This document shows, in pieces, positions 45,582-54,686 of a DNA stretch of 64,000 nt. Within the stretch, counting starts at the first letter, position 1. The number at the start of each line of letters is the position of its first letter. Both the position numbers and the translations under genes were made by a program. The notes beneath the pieces were generated by a model, which did not search any database, was not told the origin of the DNA, and saw nothing but the letters and a program-made list of their open reading frames with translations. The DNA comes from CAIWHR01 sp963786625 (GTDB lineage Bacteria > Pseudomonadota > Gammaproteobacteria > Burkholderiales > Casimicrobiaceae). Location of the stretch: contig CAWAZS010000010.1 of NCBI GenBank assembly GCA_963786625.1, positions 62,001 through 126,000 of the forward strand. The letters are read 5' to 3'.

Positions 45582-46715
45582 ATGGACTTCGACCTCACCG
45601 AGCAGCAGCGCTCCGTACGCGAGCTCTTCGCGCGCTTCTGCGACGAGCGGATCGCCCCGCGGGCCGCGGCGCTCGACGCCGCGCACGCGTTTCCGCGCGA
45701 GCTGTTCGGCGAGCTGGCGGAGCTCGGCTTCTTCGGCATGCGCTATCCCGAGAGCGTCGGCGGCACCGGCATGAACCTGCTGTCGTTCTGCCTCGCGCTC
45801 ACCGAGATCGCCCGCGGCTCGATGTCGCTCGCCGGCTGCGCGGCGATGCAGTCGCTGATGGGCACCGATTTCCTGCATCGGCTGGGGAGCGCGGACGTCC
45901 TCGACCGGCTGTTCAAGCCGGCGCTGCGCGGCGAGAAGATCGGCGCGATCTGCATGACCGAGCCGAATGCCGGCAGCGACCTGGGCGGCATCGCCACCAT
46001 GGCGCGGAAGGTCGACGGCGGCTATCTGCTGTCGGGCCAGAAGACCTGGGTCACCTCGGCGCCGGTGGCCGACTTCTTCACGGTGTTCGCGAAGGCCGGC
46101 GAGGGGAGGAAGCTCACGGTCTTCCTCGCGGAGCGCAGCTTCGGCGGGCTCACCGTCGGCCGCGCGATCGACAAGATGGGGGTGTGGGCGCTGCCGACCT
46201 CCGAAGTCGCGTTCGACGCCTGCTTCGTCCCCGACTCGCACCGCCTGTCGCGCGAGGAGGGCGACGGCGAGGAGCACCTGCGCAAGATCCTGGCCGAGAT
46301 CCGGATCATCACCGGCGCGATGGCGCTGGGCGTCGGTCGCGCAGCCGCCGACGAGGCGCGGCGCTACGCAGGCGAGCGCGCGCAGTTCGGCAAGCCGATC
46401 AACCGCTTCCAGGCGATCCAGACGAGGCTCGCCGAAATGGCGACCGGGCTCGAGGCGGCGCAGCACATCGTCCACCACGCGGCCTGGCTGCACGACGCCG
46501 CCCGGCCGCACCACAAGGAGGCGGCGATGGCGAAGCTCTTCGCGAGCGAGACCGCCGCGACGGTGTGCGACCAGGCGGCCCGCGTGCTCGCGTCGTACGG
46601 ATACGCGATGGACTATCCGGTGCAGCGCTATCTGCGCGACGTGCGCTTCACGCTGATCGGCGGAGGCACCAGCGAGATCCTGAAGCTCGTCATCGCCAAG
46701 GAGCTGGGAGCATGA
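45582..46715 (+). CDS. Acyl-CoA dehydrogenase
   Basis: FAD enzyme introducing an alpha,beta double bond into an acyl-CoA. N-terminal helical domain (LTEQQRSVRELFARFCDERI), FAD/substrate region ICMTEPNAGSDLGGIATMAR and KTWVTSAPVADFFTVF, and the C-terminal domain with AQFGKPINRFQAIQTRLAEM and IGGGTSEILKLVIAKELG. 377 residues, intact. 7 nt after hyuB. Electrons would go to ETF. It should feed the MaoC hydratase pair upstream. Confidence 0.93.
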   Translation: MDFDLTEQQRSVRELFARFCDERIAPRAAALDAAHAFPRELFGELAELGFFGMRYPESVGGTGMNLLSFCLALTEIARGSMSLAGCAAMQSLMGTDFLHRLGSADVLDRLFKPALRGEKIGAICMTEPNAGSDLGGIATMARKVDGGYLLSGQKTWVTSAPVADFFTVFAKAGEGRKLTVFLAERSFGGLTVGRAIDKMGVWALPTSEVAFDACFVPDSHRLSREEGDGEEHLRKILAEIRIITGAMALGVGRAAADEARRYAGERAQFGKPINRFQAIQTRLAEMATGLEAAQHIVHHAAWLHDAARPHHKEAAMAKLFASETAATVCDQAARVLASYGYAMDYPVQRYLRDVRFTLIGGGTSEILKLVIAKELGA

Positions 46716-46765
46716 GGCAACCCGCGTCAACCGCGAGAACGACGGCAGTGCGAAGCGCATGGGTC

Positions 46766-46812
46766 GTGGGTCCGGCTTCATCCGGATCCAGGACGCCTGA
46801 AGTCGGCCCCAC
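46766..46812. repeat. REP-like palindromic element, copy A
   Basis: 47-bp imperfect palindrome bounded by GTGGGTCCGGCTTCA and TGAAGTCGGCCCCAC, in the 112-nt gap between the acyl-CoA dehydrogenase and mutase genes. A longer relative with nearly identical ends lies at 62037-62116. The only large gap inside this cluster coincides with this element. Confidence 0.7.
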
Positions 46813-46827
46813 GCGGGGGTGGCCGGC

Positions 46828-47235
46828 ATGAACGCGGCGAGCCCGCAGCGTCCGCTGCGCATCGTCGTCGCCAAGCCGGGCCTCGACGGCCACGACCAGG
46901 GCGCGAAGGTCGTCGTGCGCGCGCTGATGGACGCGGGATTCGAGGTGATCTACACCGGGCTGCGGCAGACTCCGGAAGCGGTGTGCCGCATCGCGCTGGA
47001 GGAGGACGTCGACGTGATCGCGCTCTCCAGCATGGCCGGATCGCACCTTCCGTTCTGCGCGAAGCTCGCGCCGCTGCTGACGGCTGCCGGACTCTCCGAC
47101 AAGCTGTGGATGATCGGCGGCAATCTGCCGGCGCAGGACCACGCGCGGCTCCGCGAGCTGGGCTTCAAGGGCATCTTCCCGACGGGCTCGAAGCTCACCG
47201 CGATCGTCGATTACATCAAGGGGAACGCGCGATGA
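46828..47235 (+). CDS. Cobalamin-binding small subunit of acyl-CoA mutase
   Basis: B12-binding domain protein of 135 residues. The cobalt-ligand motif is in AKPGLDGHDQGAKVV (D-x-H-x-x-G), followed by SSMAGSHL and IGGNLPAQDHARLRELGFKG as in methylmalonyl-CoA mutase C-termini. Start ATG 46828 after GGGGGTGG. It overlaps the large-subunit gene by four bases. The split form is like 2-hydroxyisobutyryl-CoA and isobutyryl-CoA mutases rather than the single-chain methylmalonyl-CoA enzyme. Confidence 0.92.
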   Translation: MNAASPQRPLRIVVAKPGLDGHDQGAKVVVRALMDAGFEVIYTGLRQTPEAVCRIALEEDVDVIALSSMAGSHLPFCAKLAPLLTAAGLSDKLWMIGGNLPAQDHARLRELGFKGIFPTGSKLTAIVDYIKGNAR

Positions 47236-48842
47236 GCGGACGCGACGAAGCGCCGCTGCCGCCGGTCGTCAACGAGTCCGGCGTCGAGATCAAGCCGCTG
47301 TACACGGCGGACGACGTCGCGGCCAGCGGCGGCACGGCGATGATCGGCCGGCCCGGCGAATACCCGTTCACGCGCGGCATCCACCCGCTGATGTATCGCA
47401 GGCGGCCGTGGACGATGCGCCAGTACACGGGCTTCGGCAACGCGGCGGACACCAATCGGCGCTTCAGGTACCTGATCGCCAACGGCCAGACCGGGCTCAA
47501 CGTCGCCTTCGACCTGCCGACGCAGATCGGGCTCGATTCGGACGACCCGCTGGCCGAGGGCGAGGTCGGCCGCGTCGGCATGGCCGTGGACACGCTGCAC
47601 GACTTCGAGGTCGCCTTCGAGGGCATCGACCTCGACGCGATCACCGTGTCGCTGACGATCAACGGCGCGGCGGCGATCCTGATCGCGATGTATTTCGCGA
47701 TGGCCGAGAAGCGCGGCTACGACGTGAGAAAGCTGCGCGGGACCGCGCAGAACGACATCCTGAAGGAGTTCATCGGCCGCGGCACCTGGGTGTTCCCGGT
47801 CGAGCCGTCGCTCAAGCTCGTCGGCGACACGATCGAGTACTGCGCGAAGGAGGCGCCGAAGTACACGCCGGTCAGCGTGTGCGGCTATCACATCCGCGAG
47901 TCCGGGGCGACGCCGGTGCAGGAGATCGCCTACGCGTTCTGCATCGCGATGGCCTACGCCGACGACGCGATCCGCCGCGGGCTCGCCGTGGACGAGTTCG
48001 CCGGGCGGCTGTCGTACAACTTCAACATCTTCGGCAACCTGTTCGAGCAGGTCGCGAAGTTCCGTGCGGCGCGCGGGCTGTGGGCGAGCATCATGAAGGA
48101 GCGCTATGCCGCCAGGGACCCGGCGTCGATGCTGATGCGCATGATCGCCGGCGGCGGCGGCGGCGGCCTTACCTTCGAGCAGCCCGAGAACAACATCGTG
48201 CGCGGCGCCTACTACGCGCTCATCAGCGCGCTCTCCGGCGCGCAGACGATGGCGCTGTGCTGCTACGACGAGGCGTACACGATCCCGACCGAGTACGCGC
48301 AGCGGATCTCGCTGCGCACGATGCAGCTCCTGATCGAGGAGATGGGACTCTGCGACACCGTCGACCCGCTCGGCGGCTCGTACTACGTGGAGACGCTGAC
48401 CAACCAGATGCGCGCGCAGATGGAGGCGATCATCGCCGACGTCGACGCACGCGGCGGCATCGTCCGGCTGATCGCGGAAGGGCGGATCCAGGCGGAGGTC
48501 TCGGCGCAGGCGTACGAAAGGCAGAAGGCGATCGAGTCCGGCGCGCTGCGCAAGGTCGGGGTCAACTGCTATCGGGCCGACGAAGAGCAGCACAAGGTGG
48601 AGTTCCATCCGTACCGCGAGGACGACGCGCGCGCGCAGGTCGCATCGCTGCAGCGCATGCGCGCCGGACGGGACGCGGAAGCGGTGCGCACCGCGCTCGA
48701 CCGGGTCCGCGCCGATGCGCGGTCGGGGGTCAATCTGATGCCGGCGATCACCGCCGCGGTCAAGGCCTACGCGAGCGTCGGCGAGATCACGCGCGAGATG
48801 ATCGGCGTCTTCGGCCGCTACCGCGAGCCGATCCGGTTCTGA
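47232..48842 (+). CDS. Catalytic large subunit of B12-dependent acyl-CoA mutase
   Basis: TIM-barrel subunit that binds acyl-CoA and rearranges its carbon skeleton by a radical mechanism. 536 residues, intact. Signatures: EYPFTRGIHPLMYRRRPWTM (residues 43-62), NVAFDLPTQIGLDSDDP (90-106), VCGYHIRESGATPVQEIAYA, and AYTIPTEYAQRISLRTMQLL. Ile-50 occupies the position where methylmalonyl-CoA mutase has the substrate tyrosine and 2-hydroxyisobutyryl-CoA mutase has isoleucine. Lys-195 (EPSLKLVGD) appears where the carboxylate-binding arginine is expected. These changes argue against methylmalonyl-CoA. No MeaB-type chaperone gene is in the window. Confidence 0.9.
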   Translation: MSGRDEAPLPPVVNESGVEIKPLYTADDVAASGGTAMIGRPGEYPFTRGIHPLMYRRRPWTMRQYTGFGNAADTNRRFRYLIANGQTGLNVAFDLPTQIGLDSDDPLAEGEVGRVGMAVDTLHDFEVAFEGIDLDAITVSLTINGAAAILIAMYFAMAEKRGYDVRKLRGTAQNDILKEFIGRGTWVFPVEPSLKLVGDTIEYCAKEAPKYTPVSVCGYHIRESGATPVQEIAYAFCIAMAYADDAIRRGLAVDEFAGRLSYNFNIFGNLFEQVAKFRAARGLWASIMKERYAARDPASMLMRMIAGGGGGGLTFEQPENNIVRGAYYALISALSGAQTMALCCYDEAYTIPTEYAQRISLRTMQLLIEEMGLCDTVDPLGGSYYVETLTNQMRAQMEAIIADVDARGGIVRLIAEGRIQAEVSAQAYERQKAIESGALRKVGVNCYRADEEQHKVEFHPYREDDARAQVASLQRMRAGRDAEAVRTALDRVRADARSGVNLMPAITAAVKAYASVGEITREMIGVFGRYREPIRF

Positions 48843-48851
48843 GGACTCGAG

Positions 48852-49721
48852 ATGAACGCAACCATCGAGCAGTATTTCGCCCCGACGTCGATCGCCGAGG
48901 CCGTCCGGATCCTGGCTGCCGGCGAGGTGACGATTCTCGCCAGCGGGACCGACCTGATGCCGCAGACGCAGGCGGGCCGCGCGCGATTCGCGCGCACGCT
49001 GATGAACGTCCGGCGCATTCCCGAGCTTCGTGGCATCGCGGTCGGCGGGGGTGCGATCCGCATCGGCGCGCTGACGACGGTCACCGACCTTATGGAGAGC
49101 GAGCCGATCCGGCGCGAGATCCCGATCCTGGCGGAGGCCGGCGATCATTTTGCGAGCAGCCAGCTGCGCAACGCCGCGACCATAGGCGGCAACATCTGCA
49201 ACGCCTCGCCGGCGGGCGACCTGCTGGTGCCGCTGCTCGTGCTCGAAGCGGAAGTCGAGCTCGCGGCGTTGGGCGAGGCGGCGCTGGCGACGCGCGCGAT
49301 GCCGCTGGCGCACTTCCTGACCGGGCCCGGCAAGACCTCGCGCAGGGCGTCCGAGCTGCTGGTCGCCGTGCGCGTTGCGCTGCCTCCGCAGGGTTTCGTC
49401 GCGCGGTTCTGCAAGTTCGGCACGCGGCCCGCGCTCGACATCTCGGCGGTCTCGATCGGCATCGGCGGCGTGCGCCGCGACGGCAGGCTGTCCGGCGTGC
49501 GGGTCGCCTACGGCGCCGTCGCCCCGACGCCGATCCGCGCGCCGCGGACCGAGGCCGCGCTCGAGGGCCGCGAGCTGACGCCGGAGACGATCGCCGCGGC
49601 GGCCGAAGTCGCGCGGGCCGAGGTGCGGCCGATCTCCGACGTGCGCGCGTCCGACTGGTACCGGCGCGAGCTCATCCGCAACCTGACACGAAGGGTGCTG
49701 ACCGATGTCGCTGCGATGTGA
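48852..49721 (+). CDS. Molybdenum hydroxylase FAD-binding (medium) subunit
   Basis: CoxM/XdhB-type subunit carrying FAD. The two FAD-binding segments are visible: ILASGTDLMPQTQAGR near residue 28 and RNAATIGGNICNASPAGDLL near residue 107. 289 residues. There is no cysteine-rich insertion for an extra [4Fe-4S] cluster, so it is not a 4-hydroxybenzoyl-CoA reductase beta subunit. It overlaps the iron-sulfur subunit gene by 17 bases. RBS GAGGA 9 nt before the ATG. Confidence 0.92.
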   Translation: MNATIEQYFAPTSIAEAVRILAAGEVTILASGTDLMPQTQAGRARFARTLMNVRRIPELRGIAVGGGAIRIGALTTVTDLMESEPIRREIPILAEAGDHFASSQLRNAATIGGNICNASPAGDLLVPLLVLEAEVELAALGEAALATRAMPLAHFLTGPGKTSRRASELLVAVRVALPPQGFVARFCKFGTRPALDISAVSIGIGGVRRDGRLSGVRVAYGAVAPTPIRAPRTEAALEGRELTPETIAAAAEVARAEVRPISDVRASDWYRRELIRNLTRRVLTDVAAM

Positions 49722-50175
49722 TGTGAATTTCACGATCAACGGCGCGCCGGCGCGCGTCTCGGTGCCGGTCGACATGAGCGCGCTCACGATGATTCGCGAC
49801 CTGCTGGGCCTCACCGGCACCAAGTACGGATGCGGCGAAGGCGAGTGCGGCGCCTGCACGATCATCGTCGACGGCGTGTCGGTCAATGCCTGCCTGATGT
49901 TCGCCGTCGACTGCGACGGGCGCGAGCTGACGACGATCGAGGCGGTGACCACGGAGCCCCTCGGCGAGCGCCTGCGCGACGCGTTCGTGGCGAGCGGGGC
50001 CGTCCAGTGCGGATTCTGCACGCCGGGCTTCGTCGTGCAGGGTGCCGCGCTGCTGAAGCGCAACCCCCATCCGAGCCGCGAGGACATCCAGCGCGGCATC
50101 GAGGGGAACCTCTGCCGCTGCACCGGCTACGTGAAGATCGTCGAGGCGATCGCCGCGGCGGCGGAAGCGAAGTGA
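49705..50175 (+). CDS. Molybdenum hydroxylase 2Fe-2S (small) subunit
   Basis: CoxS/XdhC-type electron-transfer subunit with two [2Fe-2S] clusters. The plant-ferredoxin-type ligands are in KYGCGEGECGACTIIVDG plus a later Cys (VNACL), and the helical-domain ligands in QCGFCTPGFVVQ and NLCRCTGYVKIVEAI. 156 residues, intact. Confidence 0.95.
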   Translation: MSLRCDVNFTINGAPARVSVPVDMSALTMIRDLLGLTGTKYGCGEGECGACTIIVDGVSVNACLMFAVDCDGRELTTIEAVTTEPLGERLRDAFVASGAVQCGFCTPGFVVQGAALLKRNPHPSREDIQRGIEGNLCRCTGYVKIVEAIAAAAEAK

Positions 50176-50189
50176 CGGGAGCGAGGGCC

Positions 50190-52510
50190 ATGGAAACGAT
50201 CGCCAAGGAGTCGCTGATCGGAAAGCGGATCGCCAAGCTGGACGCGCCCGACAAGGCGAGCGGCAAGACGCGCTACATCCACGACCTGAACCTGCCGGGA
50301 CAGCTCCACGCGAAGATCCTGCGCTCCACGCGCGTCCACGCGCGGATCCTGCGCATCGACACCGCCCGGGCGAAGGCGCTGCCCGGCGTGCACGCGGTGC
50401 TGACCGCCGCCGACGTGCCGTATCAGCGACCGCTCGGCATCCTGGCCAAGGATCACATGCCGCTCAAGGGCGACAAGGTGCAGGAGCCTCCGCGACGAGA
50501 TCGCCGCGGTCGCCGCCGACAGCCTCGAGCTCGCCGAGGAGGCGCTCTCCCTCATCGACGTCGAGTACGAAGACCTGCCGGCGCTGACCGACCCGCGCGA
50601 AGCGCAGCGGCCCGGCGCCCCGGTGATCCACGACAACCATCCGGACAACGTGACGACGACCTGGGATTACGCGCAGGGCGACGTCGCCGCCGGCGAGGCC
50701 GAGTCGGACGTGGTGATCGAGGACACGTTCCGGCTGCACTACGTCACGCACTGCTGCATGGGCGTGTCGGGCATCATCGCCGACTTCGATCCCTCGGGAA
50801 ACCTGACGCATCTGGTCGAACACGCAGGTGCCCTTCCTGCACAAGCGGGAGTTCGCGCAGGTGCTGCAGATCGACCCGGCGCGCATCCGCATCATCCAGC
50901 CGCCGATCGGCGGAGGCTTCGGCAGCAAGCTCGACATCTATCCGTTCGAGCCGATCTGCATCTTCCTGGCGAAGGCGACCCGGCGGCCGGTGAAGCTCGT
51001 CTTCACCCGGGAAGAGGAGTTCGTCGCCTCGCCGACGCGCCAGCCGGTGATCCTGACGCTCAGGAGCGGCGTGAAGAAGGACGGCACGCTCACCTTCCGC
51101 GCCGTCGAGACGCTGCACGACAACGGCGCGTACACGTCGTGGGGCGCCTCCACGCCGTTCGTGATGATGCAGACGTTCTCGTCGCTGTACCGCGTGCCGC
51201 ACTGCAAGTACCACACGACGGTCGTGTACACGAACAACCCGTACGCGGGCTCGTTCCGCGGCTACGGCAACCTGCAGGGGACCTTCGCCGTCGAGAGCCA
51301 CATGGACCGGCTCGCCGAGGCGATCGGCATGGATCCGCTCGATTTCCGGCTGAAGAACGCGCAGGCGCCGGGCGAGGTGACGCCGCAGGGGATGCACTTC
51401 AAGACCTGCGGGCTCAAGGAGTGCCTGCGCACCGCAGCGCAATACTCCGACTACCAGCGCAAGCACCGCGAGTACGCGAAGGCGTGGAAGAGCCCCGCCA
51501 CCGTCAAGCGCGGGATCGGGATGGCGTCGATGCTGCACGTGGGCGGCGGCGCCAAGATCTATCCGTCCGACGGCTGCGGGACGATCCTCAAGATCGACGA
51601 TTTCGCCCAGGTGATGGTGATCACCGGCGCCTCCGAGATCGGCCAGGGGTCGGAGACGGTGCTCGCGCAGCTCGTCTGCGAGGAGCTCGGCCTGCCGCTG
51701 TCGGCGGTGAAGGTCGTCAACAACGACACCGACATCACGCCCTGGGACGTCGGCGTGCACGCGAGCCGCACGACGTTCATCGCCGGCAACTCGGCGATCG
51801 GCGCGGCGCGCAAGGCGAAGGCCAAGATCTTCGCGGCGGCGGCGAAGCTCACGAAACTCGCGCCCGAGGCGCTCGACCTGCGCGCCGGCCAGATCGTCGC
51901 GGCGGCGACCGGCGAGCCGCTGATGTCGCTCGCCAAGCTCGTGCGCTCGCTGCACTTCTCCGACAAGGCCGAGCTGGTGATGACGACGAATTACTACGAG
52001 CCCCCGTCGCAGCACCAGGACAAGGAGTTCAAGGGCGACGTCTCGGCCGCCTACGCATGGGCGACCCAGGTCGCCGAGGTCGAAGTCGACACCGAGACCG
52101 GGATCGTGCGCATGCTGAAGGTCACCGCGGCGCACGACGTGGGCCGGGTGCTGAACCGCCTGGGCATCGAGGGGCAGATCGAGGGCGGCGTCGTGATGGG
52201 CCAGGGCTACGCGATGACCGAGGAGCTCCTCGTCGATCGCGGCGTCGTTCGCAATCCGGGCTTTCGCGACTACAAGCTCATCACCGCGCCCGAGATTCCC
52301 GACATCGACATCCACTTCATCGAGACGATGGACGGCGAAGGTCCGCAGGGCGCGAAGGGTGTCGGCGAGGCGCCCGCGATCTGCATCGCCGCGGCCACCG
52401 CGAACGCGATCTACAACGCGACCGGCGTGCGCATCCGCGAGCTGCCGTTCACGCCGGAGAAGGTCTACCGCGCGCTGCACGCGAGCCGGGAGACGAAGGC
52501 CGGCGCATGA
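50190..52510 (+). CDS. Molybdenum hydroxylase molybdopterin-binding (large) subunit
   Basis: CoxL/XdhA-type catalytic subunit binding the molybdenum cofactor, about 773 residues. N-terminal part LIGKRIAKLDAPDKASGKTR; cofactor loops PPIGGGFGSKLDIYPFEP, SFRGYGNLQGTFAVES and ITGASEIGQGSETVLAQ. The conserved catalytic glutamate is in KGVGEAPAICIAAATANAI. Two frame breaks (near 50490 and 50825) fall in the N-terminal third; all cofactor motifs are in clean sequence. The family hydroxylates carbon next to nitrogen in heterocycles, or acts on aldehydes or CoA esters. Overlap with the CoA-transferase gene may hint at a CoA-linked substrate. Confidence 0.9.
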
Positions 52511-53740
52511 AGAAGCGCACCGTCGTCTCGCTCGAGCAGGCGCTGTCGCTGCCGTACGCGACGCTGCGCTTCGCCCAGCTCGGCTGGCGGGTGATACGCA
52601 TCGAGGCGTACACGCCCGGCGACGCGCTGCCCGGCGACCCGAACCGCTACATCGGCACGCGCGTGGCCGACGCCGACCGGCGCAGCTATTTCGTCGCGCC
52701 CAACGTGGGCAAGGAATCGGTTGCGCTCAACCTGCGGACCGCCGAGGGGCGCGCGCTGCTCGCGCGGCTCCTCTCCGCGCTCGACGCCGACATCTTCTGC
52801 TGCAACACCCTGCCGCGCCGCTACGAGGCGCTCGGCGTCGACTACGCGACGCTGTCGGCGGCGCGGCCGGATCTCATCTGGGCCGCGATCTCGGCGCTGG
52901 GGCCGGAGCACCCCGACGTCGCCCGGCTACGATCCGGTGCTGCAGGCGATGGTCGGCTACATGGAGCTGACCGGCGAGGCCGACGGCCCGCCGATGCTCA
53001 ATGGCGTGCCGATCATCGACCTCAAGGCCGGCGACGAGGTCTACGCGGGCGTGATGCGGGCGCTCGTCGAGCGCGCCGAGACGGGTCGCGGCACGCGCAT
53101 CGACGTGTCGATGCTGCAGGCAGCGGCGTCGTGGCTGATCACGACGCTGCCGCTCATCGACTTCGACTGCGCGCCGGGCGAGATCACGCGCTGCGGCAAC
53201 GAGCATCGCAAGTTCATTCCGACCAACGTCTACGCGACCCGCGACGGGTTCATCTTCGTGGCGATCGGCAACGACGGGCAGTGGCGGCGGCTGACCGAGA
53301 TCCCGCGCTTCGCCGGGCTCGCCCGCGACGCGCGGACGACCAACGAAGGGCGCCACAGCGAGCGCTCCGCGATCCAGGCCGAGATCGCCGCGGTCGCGCA
53401 AGGCGCTCCGACGGCCGAGCTCGCGCGCGAATTCGCCGCGGCGACGATCGCGCACGCGCCGATCAACGATCTTCACGCGGTGCGCAAGCTCGCGCCGCTC
53501 GCGCAGAAGCTCACGCTGACGCGCACGCCGGCAGGCAGGACCGTGCGCATGCAGCCGGTGGCGGTCGACGTGCCCGGCGCCCTGCGCGAGCTGCCCTTCG
53601 CCCCGAAGTATGGCGAGCACACCGGGGCCGTGCTGCGCGAGGCGGGCGTGGACGGCGCCGAGCTCGCGGCGCTGGCGCAGGGGGGCGTGGTGCCGCCCGA
53701 GGATTTCGCAGCGGAGGGCGCCCGGCGGGCGCAGGCATGA
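52507..53740 (+). CDS. CaiB/BaiF (class III) CoA-transferase
   Basis: Moves CoA between acids through an enzyme-bound anhydride. N-terminal half SLPYATLRFAQLGWRVIRIE (the usual AGPYATQLLADLGAEVIKVE position) and NVGKESVALNLRTAEGRALL. One frame break near 52925 precedes GYDPVLQAMVGYMELTGEAD and GTRIDVSMLQAAASWL. About 410 residues. The start overlaps the Mo-subunit stop (ATGA). The catalytic aspartate is presumably near the frame break and should be checked in corrected sequence. Confidence 0.85.
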
Positions 53741-53753
53741 ACGGGAGCGGCAG

Positions 53754-54581
53754 ATGAGAAAACTCGAGGGAAAGGTGGCGCTGGTCAGCGGCTCGGGCCG
53801 GGGTATCGGCCAGGCGATCGCGATGAAGCTCGCCGCCGAGGGCGCGCGGGTCGTCGTGAACGACGTCGACGACGCGCCGGCGCAGGACACGGTGCAGCGG
53901 ATTCGCGGGCAGGGCGGCGAGGCGATCGCCTGCGCCGGCGACGTCACGACGATGGACTTCGGAGCGCGCTTCGTCGGCGCCGCGCTCGAGGGCTTCGGCG
54001 GACTGGACATCATCGTCAACAACGCCGGCTACGCCTGGGACAACGTGATCCAGAAGATGACCGACGACCAGTGGTACGCGATGCTCGACGTGCACGCGAC
54101 GGCGCCGTTCCGGATCCTGCGCGCGGCCGCCGAGCCGATCCGGCAGCTGGCGAAGAAGGAGAAGGACGAGGGCCGGCAGGTGCAGCGCAAGGTCGTCAAC
54201 GTGTCGTCGATCGCCGGGCTCTGCGGCAACCCCGGCCAGGTCGGCTACTCGGCCGCCAAGGCGGCGGTGATCGGCGTGACCAAGGCGCTGGCGAAGGAAT
54301 GGGGCCGCTACAACGTCAACGTCAACGCGGTGGCCTTCGGCTACATCCAGACGCGGATGACGCAGCCGATCGGCTCCGGCGAGGCGGTGGCGCACATCGG
54401 CGAGCGCGAGATCAGGATGGGCGTGCAGCCCGAGATGATCGCGTTCATGAACAAGATGATTCCGCTCGGCCGCGGCGGCACGCCGGAGGAGGCCGCGGGC
54501 GCGGTCTACCTGTTCTGCATTCCGGAATCGGACTACATCAGTGGCGAGGTCGTGCTCGTGAGCGGCGGGTTCGTCATGTGA
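53754..54581 (+). CDS. Short-chain dehydrogenase/reductase (FabG-like)
   Basis: NAD(P)-dependent SDR with cofactor motif VSGSGRGIGQAIAMKLAAEG, NNAG, catalytic Ser in VVNVSSIAGLCGN and YxxxK in VGYSAAKAAVIGVTKALA. It carries an insertion (RQLAKKEKDEGRQVQRK) before the active-site strand, a feature of acyl-CoA-type members. The ending SGEVVLVSGGFVM is typical. 275 residues, intact. It probably oxidises a 3-hydroxyacyl-CoA in this cluster (inference). Confidence 0.9.
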   Translation: MRKLEGKVALVSGSGRGIGQAIAMKLAAEGARVVVNDVDDAPAQDTVQRIRGQGGEAIACAGDVTTMDFGARFVGAALEGFGGLDIIVNNAGYAWDNVIQKMTDDQWYAMLDVHATAPFRILRAAAEPIRQLAKKEKDEGRQVQRKVVNVSSIAGLCGNPGQVGYSAAKAAVIGVTKALAKEWGRYNVNVNAVAFGYIQTRMTQPIGSGEAVAHIGEREIRMGVQPEMIAFMNKMIPLGRGGTPEEAAGAVYLFCIPESDYISGEVVLVSGGFVM

Positions 54582-54686
54582 CACCGTGGCGCCCGACGCC
54601 TCGCGGCGGACGGCGGTCACCCCCCGGATCTGCGCCGACGGCAGGAAGGCGCGGCTCCGATCCCATCGAAGGAGAGGAGGAGCAAC

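Noticed and set aside
47232..48842. Methylmalonyl-CoA mutase of propionate metabolism
   Set aside because: Split subunits, Ile and Lys at the two substrate-specificity positions, and no epimerase, propionyl-CoA carboxylase or MeaB nearby.
48852..52510. 4-hydroxybenzoyl-CoA reductase
   Set aside because: The FAD subunit is 289 residues with no cysteine-rich insertion for the extra [4Fe-4S] cluster that defines that enzyme.
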